This document shows positions 36,256 to 45,396 of a stretch of DNA of 64,000 bases, in pieces. Below the pieces are notes generated by a model. It did not search any database. It saw nothing but the letters and a program-made list of their open reading frames with translations, and had not been told where the DNA came from. This DNA comes from Siminovitchia fortis. Its GTDB lineage: Bacteria > Bacillota > Bacilli > Bacillales > Bacillaceae_C. Made by a program: the position numbers and the translations under genes. Position 1 is the first letter of the stretch. Each line of letters starts with the position of its first letter. Where the stretch lies: the NCBI RefSeq assembly GCF_003605365.2, contig NZ_QYTU02000002.1:62001-126000 (forward strand), given 5' to 3'.

Positions 36256-36726
36256 TTAGGAATTCATTGATTTATATAAGTTTGCCATCTCAATGGCATC
36301 AACTGCCGAATCCCAGCCTTTATTCCCTGCTTTTGTTCCGGCCCTTTCGACAGCCTGCTCAATCGTATCTGTTGTCAGAACACCGAATATGACAGGAATT
36401 CCCGATTGAAGCGCAACATTCGCCGCACCCTTCGCCGCTTCGCTGCAAACATAATCAAAATGCGGGGTTGCACCGCGTATAACAGTCCCTAAAGTGATAA
36501 TTGCATCATACTCATTCATTTCTGCCATTTTCTTGGCAGTCAACGGTATTTCAAATGCACCGGGCACCCATACAACCGAAACATCATCCTCGGAAACACC
36601 GTGGCGTCTCAATGCATCCAGCGCTCCGGACAGAAGTTTTCCTGTAATGAATTCGTTGAATCTGCCTGCGACAATACCGATTTTCAATCCTGTACCAACT
36701 AAATTCCCTTCATAAACTGTTTTCAT
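36256..36726 (-). CDS. ribH: 6,7-dimethyl-8-ribityllumazine synthase
   Basis: 156 aa, usual length. V-P-G-A-F-E-I-P-L binds substrate, [13 protein letters not shown] carries the catalytic His, and the C-terminal G-N-K-G-W-D-S-A block is present. It condenses the pyrimidinedione with dihydroxybutanone phosphate and forms icosahedral shells around riboflavin synthase in Bacillus. Last gene of the rib operon, 21 nt after ribBA. Confidence 0.95.
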   Translation of the reverse strand: MKTVYEGNLVGTGLKIGIVAGRFNEFITGKLLSGALDALRRHGVSEDDVSVVWVPGAFEIPLTAKKMAEMNEYDAIITLGTVIRGATPHFDYVCSEAAKGAANVALQSGIPVIFGVLTTDTIEQAVERAGTKAGNKGWDSAVDAIEMANLYKSMNS

Positions 36727-36747
36727 CTCTTATCTCTCCTCAGCTAT

Positions 36748-37941
36748 TTAAAATGTAAGCAAATGTCCGAGCTTTTCTGCTTTTGTTTTCAAGTATTTTT
36801 CGTTTTCACTTTTAAAAGGCAGCTGGATCGGCAGCCTCTCGGTTACCTCGAACCCGAAATCCGAAAGACTGGAAACTTTCCTTGGATTGTTAGTGAGCAG
36901 TTTGAGTTTCTTGACTCCTATGTCTTTCAGCATTTGTGCGCCAATGCTAAAGTCGCGAAGATCCGCCGGAAATCCGAGTCTTTCATTGGCCTCCACTGTA
37001 TCAAGCCCTTCTTCCTGCAGCTTGTATGCTTTTAATTTATTAATGAGCCCGATCCCTCTTCCCTCCTGGCGCAGGTATAGGAGAACCCCGGCACCTTCTT
37101 CTTCAATCCGCCTCAATGCAGATTGAAGCTGCGGGCCGCAATCACAGCGGCAAGATCCGAATACATCCCCCGTCAGGCATTCAGAGTGCATCCGTACTAT
37201 GACAGGTGTATCCGGCTCAATATCCCCTTTTACAATGGCCAAATGTTCTTTATAATCAAGCACGTTTGAGTAGGCAATGATCTTGAAATCACCGTATTCA
37301 GTCGGCAATAGGGCTTCCGCTTCCCTTTTGACGAGCTTTTCCTTGGCGTTCCTGTATAAAATCAAGTCTTTGATTGTAATCATTGACAGCCCAAATTCAT
37401 CAGCCATTTTTCTTAAGTCGGGAGTACGTGCCATCGTTCCGTCATCTTTCATGATTTCACAGATGACGCCGGCCGGCTTTGCCCCGCAAAGTTGAGCCAG
37501 ATCAACAGCCGCTTCCGTGTGGCCGGGCCTTTTTAATATCCCTCCCTCTTTTGCTATGAGGGGGAAAATATGGCCCGGCCTTTTAAAGTCCCCGGGCTTA
37601 GCACCCTCTTCCAGCATTTTTAAAATCGTTTCCGAACGTTCAAATGCACTGATGCCTGTGTGGGAATCAATATGATCAACACTGACGGTAAACGCTGTTC
37701 CAAAAGGGTCGGTGTTTTGGTCGGCCATCTTCGGCAAATTCAATTCCTTCGCTCTCTCTTCCGTTATGGGCATGCAAATGAGGCCTCGTCCTTCCTTCGC
37801 CATGAAATTGATCACTTCAGGAGCTGCCTTTTCAGCCAGCGCAACAAAATCGCCTTCATTTTCCCTGTCCTCATCGTCCGTTACAATGATCACTTTCCCA
37901 TTTTTCAATTCTTCCAGGGCTTTTTCAATTGAATCAAACAT
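36748..37941 (-). CDS. ribBA: Bifunctional 3,4-dihydroxy-2-butanone-4-phosphate synthase / GTP cyclohydrolase II
   Basis: 397 aa. The RibB half has [10 protein letters not shown] and the R-P-G-H block. The RibA half, from about residue 205, has zinc ligands in [15 protein letters not shown] and the R-Q-E-G-R-G-I-G-L motif. It supplies both precursors of lumazine. Confidence 0.95.
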   Translation of the reverse strand: MFDSIEKALEELKNGKVIIVTDDEDRENEGDFVALAEKAAPEVINFMAKEGRGLICMPITEERAKELNLPKMADQNTDPFGTAFTVSVDHIDSHTGISAFERSETILKMLEEGAKPGDFKRPGHIFPLIAKEGGILKRPGHTEAAVDLAQLCGAKPAGVICEIMKDDGTMARTPDLRKMADEFGLSMITIKDLILYRNAKEKLVKREAEALLPTEYGDFKIIAYSNVLDYKEHLAIVKGDIEPDTPVIVRMHSECLTGDVFGSCRCDCGPQLQSALRRIEEEGAGVLLYLRQEGRGIGLINKLKAYKLQEEGLDTVEANERLGFPADLRDFSIGAQMLKDIGVKKLKLLTNNPRKVSSLSDFGFEVTERLPIQLPFKSENEKYLKTKAEKLGHLLTF

Positions 37942-37959
37942 ACTGTCACTCCCTCCTTT

Positions 37960-38607
37960 TTAACCGATGAAGCCATTCTCCAATAGCTTATCCATCGTGA
38001 TTTCGGTTTTTATTTCCTTTCGGCTTTCCAGCATGTGATAAATGTATTTGCCGAACATATCGAATTCTATATTGACTGGGTCGCCGATGTTTTTTTCTGC
38101 AAGAATCGTTTCCGCTTGTGTGTGCGGTACCAGGGAAATTGTTATTTTTTCACTGTCTGTTTCAAAAATCGTCAGCGATGTTCCATCTATTGCAATCGAT
38201 CCTTTTTCCATGACAAACACTTGGAATTTCTCTGGTATTTGGATAACCATATAAAGTGCGTTTTCCATACTTTTTTTACTTATAAGGGTGCCGGTTCCAT
38301 CGACATGCCCGCTGACAAAATGTCCTCCGAACCTGCCGTTGGCAGCAATCGCCCGCTCAAGGTTCACTTTTGAACCTGGTGAAAGCATGCTGAGTGACGT
38401 CACATTGAATGTTTCAGGCATGACATCGGCCTGAAACGTTGAGCGGGTAATTTCCGTTGCAGTAAGACAGACACCGTTTACCGCGATGCTGTCGCCCAGC
38501 TGGATGTCTTCCAGGATCTTTTCTGCCTGGATATGGACAGTGAAGGACTTCGCCTTTCGTTCAATTCGCAGAACAGTACCGATTTCTTCTACAATTCCTG
38601 TAAACAT
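37960..38607 (-). CDS. ribE: Riboflavin synthase alpha subunit
   Basis: 215 aa made of two homologous beta-barrel halves. The [11 protein letters not shown] start is the family signature, and V-N-G-V-C-L-T-A and I-D-G-T-S-L-T-I are equivalent positions in the two halves. It dismutates lumazine to riboflavin. Starts directly after the ribD stop codon with no gap, suggesting translational coupling. Confidence 0.95.
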   Translation of the reverse strand: MFTGIVEEIGTVLRIERKAKSFTVHIQAEKILEDIQLGDSIAVNGVCLTATEITRSTFQADVMPETFNVTSLSMLSPGSKVNLERAIAANGRFGGHFVSGHVDGTGTLISKKSMENALYMVIQIPEKFQVFVMEKGSIAIDGTSLTIFETDSEKITISLVPHTQAETILAEKNIGDPVNIEFDMFGKYIYHMLESRKEIKTEITMDKLLENGFIG

Positions 38608-39705
38608 TCACTTTCCCCTTTCCACCGGTTCAACAATTAATTTTATGTCAGGACCGATTTGTTCGACTGATTTAAATGCCAAGGGAATACTGTCTTTTAC
38701 TACTTGTTTGGGGATTCCACCAAAAGCCGGCGTCCCTTTTCTGTCATTCAATAATTTCGGTGCCATGTACATGACAATTTCCTGAAAAAAACCGGAATCA
38801 ACGAATGCGGAATGGACGGCGCTTCCTCCTTCGACAAAGACGGAAAGGATTTGCTCCTTCCCCAGCCAATTCAGGAGCGGTTCGATTTCAATTTTCTCTG
38901 AAGGCATCTTTTTCACTTTGACTCCTTTTTCCTCAATGGCACGACGCTTTTTTTCATTTGTATGCTTTCCGCACACGATGATCGTCGGAGCCGCATTGTC
39001 ATTTAAAAGATTGCATTTCATAGGAATTCTCAAATGAGTATCTAAAACAATTCGAATGGGATTTTTTCCACCCTGGGGCAGTCGGGTTGTAAGATGGGGA
39101 TTATCCTGAATCACAGTATTGATGCCGACCAATATTGCATCGTGGCGATGCCGGTAATGATGGACATCAAGCCTTGCCTGATCAGATGTGATCCATTTGC
39201 TGTCTCCGCTGGAAGCCGCTGTCTTTCCGTCAAAAGTTACAGCGGTTTTTAATGTAGTGAATGGTTTCCTTGTCTTAATAAAATGAAAATAAAATTTGTT
39301 CAGATCTTCGGCTTGTTGACCGTAAATTCCATATTCCACCGAAATTCCGGCTTTCTGAAGCTTTGCCACACCATTTCCGGCAACAACCGGATTCGGATCC
39401 AGGCCCGCTATGAAGACGCGCCTGATTTTTTTCTCAATGATCAAATCAGCGCACGGCGGCGTCCTTCCTGTATGTGAACATGGCTCAAGAGTGACATAAA
39501 GATCGGCGCCCTCCGCCCTTTCGCCGGCTTGTTTCAAGGCGTTGACTTCAGCGTGCGGCTCGCCTGCTTTCATATGTGCGCCCATGCCGAGAATCTGCCC
39601 GTTTTTGACAACGACACAGCCGACCGCCGGATTCGGACTCGTCTGCCCGACAACGGATTCCGCCAGCTGTATGGCCAATTTCATATAAAAATACTTGTCT
39701 CCCAT
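38608..39705 (-). CDS. ribD: Bifunctional pyrimidine deaminase/reductase RibD
   Basis: 365 aa from the ATG at 39705 (AAAGGAGG 7 nt upstream). The deaminase domain has zinc ligands in H-A-E-V-N-A-L and P-C-S-H-T-G-R-T-P-P-C. The reductase domain, from about residue 145, has T-L-K-T-A-V-T-F-D-G and V-E-G-G-S-A-V-H. First gene of ribD-ribE-ribBA-ribH, controlled by the upstream FMN riboswitch. The longer frame to 39816 runs through the riboswitch's terminator and is not used. Confidence 0.95.
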   Translation of the reverse strand: MGDKYFYMKLAIQLAESVVGQTSPNPAVGCVVVKNGQILGMGAHMKAGEPHAEVNALKQAGERAEGADLYVTLEPCSHTGRTPPCADLIIEKKIRRVFIAGLDPNPVVAGNGVAKLQKAGISVEYGIYGQQAEDLNKFYFHFIKTRKPFTTLKTAVTFDGKTAASSGDSKWITSDQARLDVHHYRHRHDAILVGINTVIQDNPHLTTRLPQGGKNPIRIVLDTHLRIPMKCNLLNDNAAPTIIVCGKHTNEKKRRAIEEKGVKVKKMPSEKIEIEPLLNWLGKEQILSVFVEGGSAVHSAFVDSGFFQEIVMYMAPKLLNDRKGTPAFGGIPKQVVKDSIPLAFKSVEQIGPDIKLIVEPVERGK

Positions 39706-39730
39706 AGTGCCTCCTTTCAATGATCGACGG

Positions 39731-39758
39731 AAAAAGCCCCGAAACATTGTTTCGGGGC
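39731..39758 (-). terminator. Expression-platform terminator of the FMN riboswitch
   Basis: On the minus strand GCCCCGAAAC pairs with GTTTCGGGGC and is followed by five T's, between the aptamer and the ribD ribosome site. Transcription would stop here when FMN is bound. Confidence 0.88.
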
Positions 39759-39865
39759 GCAAAAACAGCAATTTTAAATAAGCGTCATGAAGCTTTGACA
39801 AAAAGATTTTTAACAAAGCCTAAATAAACATGCCATTTTATAAAAAAATGCACGAGAAACAGACG

Positions 39866-40010
39866 CCTTTTTCCTTCTCCCATCCAGACTTTCACTGTCG
39901 GCTTTGGAATTTCACCAAATCCACCGGATCGTTGCCGAGCCGGGTCACGGACTAAGAGACACTTGTCTCATCACCGCCGGTCGGGATTTTCACCCTGCCC
40001 CGAAGGAAAA
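39866..40010 (-). promoter_or_regulatory. FMN riboswitch (RFN element)
   Basis: On the minus strand, the closing stem TTCCTTCGGGGCAGGG opens the aptamer. It is followed by GTGAAAATCCCGACCGGCGG, then the G-T-C-C-G-T-G-A-C-C and GGTGGATTTGGTGAAATTCC blocks, and AGTCTGGATGGGAGAAGGA. These are the diagnostic conserved RFN segments in the right order. Located about 160 nt upstream of ribD. Confidence 0.95.
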
Positions 40011-40109
40011 AACTATTCGAATGTTTGTATTATAACATACAAATATATTTTGCAACCCCTGACTTTTTTCGTGATTGTCAAATGATCAATAGAAATTGGG
40101 ATAAATGGC

Positions 40110-40225
40110 TAATCATTGGTCCAATCCGCCATTGACCACGCTGAGGCTTTTCGACCATATCCGGGCATTGGTCCCGCCTGCCAATGACCACGCAGGCGCT
40201 TTTTCATCGTAGCCGGGCAATGGCC
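40110..40225. repeat. Tandem units of the CATTGG-type repeat, about two and a half copies
   Basis: CATTGGTCC...CATTGACCACGC...GGCTTTTCGACC, then CCGGGCATTGGTCCC...CCAATGACCACGCAGGCGCTTTTTC, then CCGGGCAATGG. Period is about 54-57 bp. CATTGG/CCAATG arms can pair. It resembles the longer array at 63.5 kb. Confidence 0.6.
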
Positions 40226-40240
40226 AATTTTTCAGAACAA

Positions 40241-40434
40241 AGGTGCAAGCGCCTGTTTATCGACGTACAGACTGGAGCGCTTCTGACGAGATAAAGGAAA
40301 CACGCGCAGCGCAGCGGAGCGATGTTGACTTATCGTAGGAAGAAGCGTGAAGTCTGCTAGTCGATAGGCGCTGGAGCCGGACGCAGCACAAAAAGATAAT
40401 GAATTATCAACAACCTAAGCGCTTTATAATTTCC
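40241..40434 (+). repeat. Foldback intergenic element, copy 8
   Basis: Nearly identical to copy 3 without its inserted module: TTATCGACGTA/TAGTCGATAGG, GCGCTTCT/AGAAGCGT, apex CGC/GCG, invariant core. The tail hairpin GATAAT-GA-ATTATC covaries with GATAAC-GA-GTTATC of copy 2. With the tandem units beside it, this accounts for most of the 40.02-40.45 kb gap. Confidence 0.87.
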
Positions 40435-40446
40435 TATACTACGAAG

Positions 40447-40481
40447 GAAAACCCCCTTGGGTGTACCTTTTCCCAAGGGGG
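40447..40481 (-). terminator. Terminator after aceA
   Basis: CCCCCTTGGG pairs with CCCAAGGGGG; TTTTCC follows on the minus strand. Confidence 0.85.
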
Positions 40482-40494
40482 CCTTTCGCTATTT

Positions 40495-41772
40495 TTATGA
40501 TTGGAACTGCGCTTCCTCTGTTGATCCTGCCAATGCGGTTGTGGAAGAGGTTCCTCCTGAAATGACCATTGACACTTCATCGAAGTAACCAGTACCAACT
40601 TCACGCTGGTGGCGTGTAGCTGTGTATCCTTGCGCCTCGGAAGCAAATTCTTCCTGCTGGAGTTTGGAATAGGCAGCCATGCCGGAATCTTTGTAGCCGC
40701 GGGCCAATTCGAACATGCTGTGGTTGAGGGAGTGGAAGCCTGCAAGTGTAACGAATTGGAATTTGTAACCCATTTTTCCCAGCTCTTGCTGGAAGCCGGC
40801 AATCTCTTCATCGCTCAGCTTGCTTTTCCAGTTAAAGGAAGGTGAGCAGTTATATGCAAGCAGTTTGCCCGGGAATTTTTCATGAATGGCTTCTGCAAAA
40901 CGCCGTGCCTCCTCGAGATCCGGTTCAGCCGTTTCACACCAGATGAGATCGGCGTAAGGCGCATAGGCAAGACCTCTTGCAATTGCCTGGTCAAGTCCCG
41001 GATTTGTGTAATAGAACCCTTCCGGACTTCTTTCGCCTGTCAGAAATTCGCGGTCATACGGGTCGACATCACTTGTAATCAAGTTAGCCGCATTCGCGTC
41101 AGTCCTTGCGATAATGACAGTAGGCACATCCATGACATCTGCAGCAAGTCTTGCCGCGATTAAGTGGCGCACAGCCGTTTGTGTCGGTTGAAGAACTTTA
41201 CCGCCCAAGTGTCCGCATTTTTTCTCGGAAGCCAACTGGTCTTCAAGATGGACCCCACCAGCCCCTGCCTCAATCATAGCTTTTGTCAATTCGAATACGT
41301 TGAGGGGGCCTCCGAATCCTGCCTCCATATCTGCTACAATGGGAGCAAACCAATACGTATCGCCTTCTCCCTCTGCCTGCTGGATTTGATCTGCACGCTG
41401 CAGTGTCTGGTTGATCCGTTTGACGACCTGCGGAACACTGTTGGCAGGATATAAACTTTGATCCGGATACATCTGCCCTGCTAGGTTCGCATCTGCGGCA
41501 ACCTGCCAGCCGCTTAAGTAAATTGCCTTGAGGCCTGCTTTTACCTGCTGCATTGCCTGGTTCCCTGTCAGAGCACCCAGCGCATTTATATAATCTTCCG
41601 TATTGATCAAATTCCAAAGCCTTTCGGCCCCCATCCGCGCCAATGTCTGCTCAATGACGACCGATCCGCGCAGTTTCACTACATCCCCGGCGGAATATGG
41701 CCTTTCAATCCCTTTCCAGCGTTCTGCTGCCCAGCTTTCTTCAACTTGGCGGATTTGTTCTTCTCTTGTCAT
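40495..41772 (-). CDS. aceA: Isocitrate lyase AceA
   Basis: 425 aa. The catalytic K-K-C-G-H motif is intact, along with G-W-Q-V-A-A-D-A-N and the Y-N-C-S-P-S-F-N-W block near the C-terminal lid. It cleaves isocitrate to glyoxylate and succinate, allowing growth on acetate or fatty acids. Malate synthase G, the partner enzyme, lies upstream on the same strand. A perfect 9-bp inverted repeat sits about 41-59 nt before the start codon. B. subtilis 168 lacks this pathway. Confidence 0.95.
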   Translation of the reverse strand: MTREEQIRQVEESWAAERWKGIERPYSAGDVVKLRGSVVIEQTLARMGAERLWNLINTEDYINALGALTGNQAMQQVKAGLKAIYLSGWQVAADANLAGQMYPDQSLYPANSVPQVVKRINQTLQRADQIQQAEGEGDTYWFAPIVADMEAGFGGPLNVFELTKAMIEAGAGGVHLEDQLASEKKCGHLGGKVLQPTQTAVRHLIAARLAADVMDVPTVIIARTDANAANLITSDVDPYDREFLTGERSPEGFYYTNPGLDQAIARGLAYAPYADLIWCETAEPDLEEARRFAEAIHEKFPGKLLAYNCSPSFNWKSKLSDEEIAGFQQELGKMGYKFQFVTLAGFHSLNHSMFELARGYKDSGMAAYSKLQQEEFASEAQGYTATRHQREVGTGYFDEVSMVISGGTSSTTALAGSTEEAQFQS

Positions 41773-41812
41773 GATAAACCTCTCCCATTCTACGTTTTAA
41801 TATTTGATCAAC

Positions 41813-41831
41813 AGATTGATTCAATCAATCT
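41813..41831. promoter_or_regulatory. Perfect inverted repeat upstream of aceA, candidate operator
   Basis: AGATTGATTCAATCAATCT: 9-bp arms around a single C, centred about 50 nt before the aceA ATG. It could be a protein-binding site or an mRNA hairpin. Confidence 0.5.
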
Positions 41832-41871
41832 ATTATTCACCTGTAATATATCTGTTTTTCGATATTTATAA

Positions 41872-41883
41872 TGTTATATAACA
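41872..41883. promoter_or_regulatory. TGTTATATAACA palindrome upstream of aceA
   Basis: A 12-bp perfect palindrome just after the stop of the upstream gene and about 100 nt before aceA. TGTTAT/ATAACA half-sites recur before the neighbouring gene and malate synthase, but AT-rich DNA makes chance likely. Confidence 0.35.
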
Positions 41884-41898
41884 TATAAGGCAAAAAAA

Positions 41899-42192
41899 TT
41901 ATTCAACGTTCTCGCAGCATTGAATGACTTCCTTAAATGTTTGATGCTCCATACCGCATTTGCTGCAAATGTTTTCAATTTCCAGTTTCTCTTCCTCCCT
42001 AATAACGACCACTTCTTTCGCTGCGAGCGGCTCAACATCAAACGAACCTTCAGCATTTCTTTTTAAAGTCAGCAATTCGTTTCCGAGGACGAAAGTTGTA
42101 CCATTCATTTCTTCAACCGTCTTCCCTTTGATCAGCTCTTCCAAAATCCACTCTTCGATAAAGTCTCTTTCTGCTGTTTGTTTCGTTTGCAT
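41899..42192 (-). CDS. Hypothetical protein with C-terminal cysteine cluster
   Basis: 97 aa from the ATG at 42192 (GAAGGTGG upstream; a GTG at 42201 is in frame but overlaps that site). The N-terminal half is acidic and helical (F-I-E-E-W-I-L-E-E-L-I), the middle may be a beta sheet, and the end has C-S-K-C-G-M and V-I-Q-C-C, so a zinc or redox site is possible. Family not recognised. It sits between the two glyoxylate-bypass genes on the same strand, with its own consensus-like promoter. Confidence 0.65.
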   Translation of the reverse strand: MQTKQTAERDFIEEWILEELIKGKTVEEMNGTTFVLGNELLTLKRNAEGSFDVEPLAAKEVVVIREEEKLEIENICSKCGMEHQTFKEVIQCCENVE

Positions 42193-42225
42193 GTTCTCCA
42201 CCTTCTTTTTTAATAAGTTGATATT

Positions 42226-42254
42226 AATATATAACAGAGTTGTTATTTAGTCAA
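42226..42254 (-). promoter_or_regulatory. Sigma-A promoter with palindrome in the spacer
   Basis: On the minus strand TTGACT (42249-42254), 17-nt spacer, TATATT (42226-42231). The spacer contains ATAACA-ACTC-TGTTAT (42231-42246), a 6-bp inverted repeat placed where a repressor would block polymerase. Lies about 35 nt upstream of the gene start. Confidence 0.65.
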
Positions 42255-42313
42255 CTGTTATAATACAATATTTTTTAAAATATTTTTCATTTATTTTCTT
42301 TAGCAAACTTTCG

Positions 42314-42351
42314 GGCCTCTTCAAGGCCGTATGACCAGCCTTGAAGAGGCC
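42314..42351 (-). terminator. Hairpin after malate synthase
   Basis: GGCCTCTTCAAGG and CCTTGAAGAGGCC form a 13-bp stem. It has little T-tract, so it may stabilise the 3' end as well as terminate. Confidence 0.7.
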
Positions 42352-42354
42352 GCC

Positions 42355-44538
42355 CTATGCCTGCTGTATTGACATTTTCTGCTTGAATTCAAGACGGCGG
42401 CTGTGAAGGATCGGTTCCGTATATCCATTTGGCTGCTCTCTTCCGAGCAATACAAGGTCGCACGCTGCCTGAAAAGCAACAGATTCCTCGAAATTATCCG
42501 ACATCGGTTTATAATGCGGATCTCCGGCGTTTTGTTCATCGACAACTGCCGCCATACGTTTCATCGTTTCCAGAACCTGCTCAACGGTACAAATGCCATG
42601 GTGAAGCCAGTTGGCCATATGCTGGCTTGAAATTCTCAGTGTTGCGCGGTCTTCCATCAGACCGACATCATGGATGTCCGGAACTTTGGAACAGCCTACG
42701 CCCTGCTCCACCCACCTGACAACATACCCCAATATTCCCTGTGCATTATTATCAAGCTCCTCCTGGATCTCTTCATGTGTAAAATGAGTGTTGGATGCAA
42801 GCGGAATATCCAATATGTCATCCTCTACATCCTTGATTTCCTTTGACAGATTGTGCTGGATTTCCCAGACATTCTTTTGATGGTAATGCAGGGCGTGTAA
42901 TGTAGCAGCAGTCGGGGAAGGAACCCACGCTGTATTGGCGCCTGCCTCTACATGTCCGATTTTTTGTTCAACCATCGCCTTCATCTGATCGGGCATGGCC
43001 CACATTCCCTTACCGATCTGTGCGCGGCCCGGCAGCCCTGTCTCAAGCCCCGCGAAAACATTCGACTGTTCATATGCCTTGAGCCACCTGGATGCCTTCA
43101 TATCATTCTTTCTGATCATCGGCCCCGCTTCCATCGATGTATGGATTTCATCGCCTGTACGGTCAAGGAACCCTGTGTTAATAAAAACAATCCGGTCTTT
43201 GGCTTCTTTGATGCAGGCTTTCAAATTTAGCGATGTCCGGCGCTCTTCATCCATAACGCCCATTTTCAGCGTATTTCGTTCGAGTCCGAGCAGATCCTCG
43301 ACACGGTCAAACAGCTCATTGGCAAAAGCGACTTCTTCGGAACCGTGCATTTTGGGCTTAACAATATAAACAGATCCTTTTTCAGAGTTCTTCCGAGCGG
43401 TATTTCCAAGAAGATCGTGTTTGGCTATTAAACTAGTGATTACGGCATCAACGATTCCTTCCGGCACTTCTTCTCCGTTTTGATCCAAAATGGCCGGCGT
43501 TGTCATCAAGTGCCCTACATTCCGGACAAGCTGGAGTGAACGGCCGCGAAGGGAAAATTCAGTTCCATCAGGTGCCGTATAGATGCGGTCTTCATTCATT
43601 ACCCGGTTGATTGTTTTGCCGTTTTTTTCAAAAACGGCACCGATTGTTCCCTTCATCAGCCCAAGCCAATTTCGATAAACAAGGACTTTGTCTTCCGCAT
43701 CGACTGCTGCAACCGAATCTTCGCAATCCATAATGGTAGAAAGAGCCGATTCAATTAAAAGATCTTTTATCCCGGCAGAATCAGTCCGGCCGATCGGATC
43801 TTCAGGATCTATTTGTATTTCAACATGAAGACCGTTGTTTTTAAGTAAAATGGCACTCGGATTTTCCGCTTCTCCCTGAAATCCGGCAAACTTCTGATGA
43901 TCCTGCAGCTTCACACTTTTGCCGCCCCGGAGCTCTATCGTCAAATGGCCTCCGGAAATGCTGTACTTGACCGAGTCATGATGGGAACCTTCCTGTAATG
44001 GGGCGATCTGATCCAAAAACTTTCTTCCGTAATCAATCACTTTTTGGCCCCGAAGCGGATTATAACCGCTTGTCAGTTCCGCTCCGTCCGCTTCATCAAT
44101 GACATCAGTTCCGTAAAGGGCATCATATAAGCTACCCCATCTTGCATTGGCGGCGTTTATGGCATATCTTGCATTATTTACAGGCACGACCAGCTGCGGG
44201 CCTGCTTGGGCGGTAATTTCTTCATCCACATTTTTTGTTGTAATGGTGAAATCTTCAACCGGCTGTTCCAGATAACCGATTTCTTTGAGGAACGATTTGT
44301 ATTTTTTCAAATCAACCGGCCCTCTGTTATCCTGATGCCACTGATTGATTTTCTCCTGCAGGCTTTTCCGTGTTTGTAAAAGCTGCTTGTTTGTGGGCAC
44401 AAGATCTTCAATGATGCGGCTAAAGCCTTTCCAAAAGCTTTTGCTATCCACCCCGGTATCAGGCAATGCCTCCTTTTCGATAAACTCATGCAAAATGGAC
44501 GCCACTTTCAGCCCATTTACATTCAAGTAGTTCTCCAT
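42355..44538 (-). CDS. glcB: Malate synthase G
   Basis: 727 aa from the ATG at 44538 (GGAGAGAGG upstream), the length of the large G isoform rather than the 530-aa A form. [11 protein letters not shown] near residue 270 and the M-H-G-S-E-E-V-A-F block are characteristic, and the C-terminal G-V-G-C-S-K-V-P-D region carries the catalytic part. It condenses glyoxylate with acetyl-CoA to malate. Same strand as aceA, with one unknown gene between; each has its own upstream region. Confidence 0.95.
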   Translation of the reverse strand: MENYLNVNGLKVASILHEFIEKEALPDTGVDSKSFWKGFSRIIEDLVPTNKQLLQTRKSLQEKINQWHQDNRGPVDLKKYKSFLKEIGYLEQPVEDFTITTKNVDEEITAQAGPQLVVPVNNARYAINAANARWGSLYDALYGTDVIDEADGAELTSGYNPLRGQKVIDYGRKFLDQIAPLQEGSHHDSVKYSISGGHLTIELRGGKSVKLQDHQKFAGFQGEAENPSAILLKNNGLHVEIQIDPEDPIGRTDSAGIKDLLIESALSTIMDCEDSVAAVDAEDKVLVYRNWLGLMKGTIGAVFEKNGKTINRVMNEDRIYTAPDGTEFSLRGRSLQLVRNVGHLMTTPAILDQNGEEVPEGIVDAVITSLIAKHDLLGNTARKNSEKGSVYIVKPKMHGSEEVAFANELFDRVEDLLGLERNTLKMGVMDEERRTSLNLKACIKEAKDRIVFINTGFLDRTGDEIHTSMEAGPMIRKNDMKASRWLKAYEQSNVFAGLETGLPGRAQIGKGMWAMPDQMKAMVEQKIGHVEAGANTAWVPSPTAATLHALHYHQKNVWEIQHNLSKEIKDVEDDILDIPLASNTHFTHEEIQEELDNNAQGILGYVVRWVEQGVGCSKVPDIHDVGLMEDRATLRISSQHMANWLHHGICTVEQVLETMKRMAAVVDEQNAGDPHYKPMSDNFEESVAFQAACDLVLLGREQPNGYTEPILHSRRLEFKQKMSIQQA

Positions 44539-44863
44539 TCCTCTCTCCTCCTCTGTACTAAGCAAAAAACTCCGTTGTGTTATACATCAGATGTAATTAA
44601 CTGAAATTATTATATAACAACTCCAACAAAAATAAAAGCCATTTTTACACTAATCTTTTATTATTGAATTTTACGATACTTATGCGAGGAACATTTTCCA
44701 TATCCTTGATTTGCCCGGCCAAAAATTTTATATTATGCTAAAAACGCCAGGTCCGATTTCCGGCCATTGTATTTGCTCCTTAAATCGGCGGTTTTTTTTC
44801 AGAGAGAAAGCATAAAAATTTTTAGCTTTAAAATTTTGAACAAAGCCTTTTGTTGTCTAGCTT

Positions 44864-44932
44864 CGACGGACAGGAGGTCCTAGTGCCGCCGGCGCCACAG
44901 GACGTGGCGCTTTAAGGCGGCCAGCGCCTATC
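44864..44932 (+). repeat. AGGAN-loop two-hairpin module (copy d)
   Basis: GGAC-AGGAG-GTCC, TAGTGC, GCCGCC/GGCGGC around GGCGCCAC-AGGAC-GTGGCGC. Sits between AGCTTC and AGCGCC at the base of copy 9, the same junction as module a in copy 3. Confidence 0.78.
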
Positions 44933-45061
44933 GACTAGCAGACTTCGCACCTCTGGTGCTCCTGCGCCATAGCTTATCAAGGAAGCCTTGTTCAGCTCGT
45001 CGCAAAGCTCAGGAAGCCTCTCGAAGAAGAAGCTTTCCTACGATAAGTCAACATCGGCTCC

Positions 45062-45119
45062 GACGGACAGGACGTCCTAGTGCAGGTAAAGCGACAGGAT
45101 GTCGCTGCTTGAGCCTGCC
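45062..45119 (+). repeat. AGGAN-loop two-hairpin module (copy e)
   Basis: GGAC-AGGAC-GTCC, TAGTGCAGG, GCGAC-AGGAT-GTCGC, GCCTGC. Placed directly after CATCGGCTCC in the apex of copy 9. Confidence 0.78.
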
Positions 45120-45177
45120 GACGCACAGGATGTGCTAGTGCAGGCGAAGCGACAGGACGTCGCTGCTTGAGCCTGCG
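45120..45177 (+). repeat. AGGAN-loop two-hairpin module (copy f)
   Basis: GCAC-AGGAT-GTGC, TAGTGCAGG, GCGAC-AGGAC-GTCGC, GCCTGC. Joined head-to-tail to module e. Confidence 0.78.
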
Positions 45178-45396
45178 TTCCTCGCCGTGTTGTCCGGCTG
45201 CGAGTGCCATCGGCGCAAGGATTAAGCCAATCGCTGCTGAAGGCAAACTACGCCTTCGCAAGCGTAGTCTAGCTTTGCGCCGATAAGCAGGCACTCTCCG
45301 CCTTTCCTTATCCTTTATCTCGTCGGAGGCACTCCAGTCTGTACCTCGATAAACAGGCGCTTGCGCTTTTCTTATTCAAAAAATCATTACTGTAAA

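Larger units (their letters stand above)
44800..45374 (-). repeat. Composite foldback element, copy 9, with three inserted modules and extra insertions
   Basis: Sense strand is minus: AGAAAAGCGCAAGCGCC at 45358-45374, tail to about 44800. AGGAN modules are at the base (44864-44932) and two in tandem at the apex (45062-45119, 45120-45177). A further insert (about 45190-45308) contains its own foldback (CTACGCTTGCGAAGGCGTAG-type arms) and splits the GATAAAGG block from the apex. Another (about 44954-45036) splits the arm before CTACGATAAGTC. It is the largest gene-free tract in the window and abuts the epimerase gene. Confidence 0.8.
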
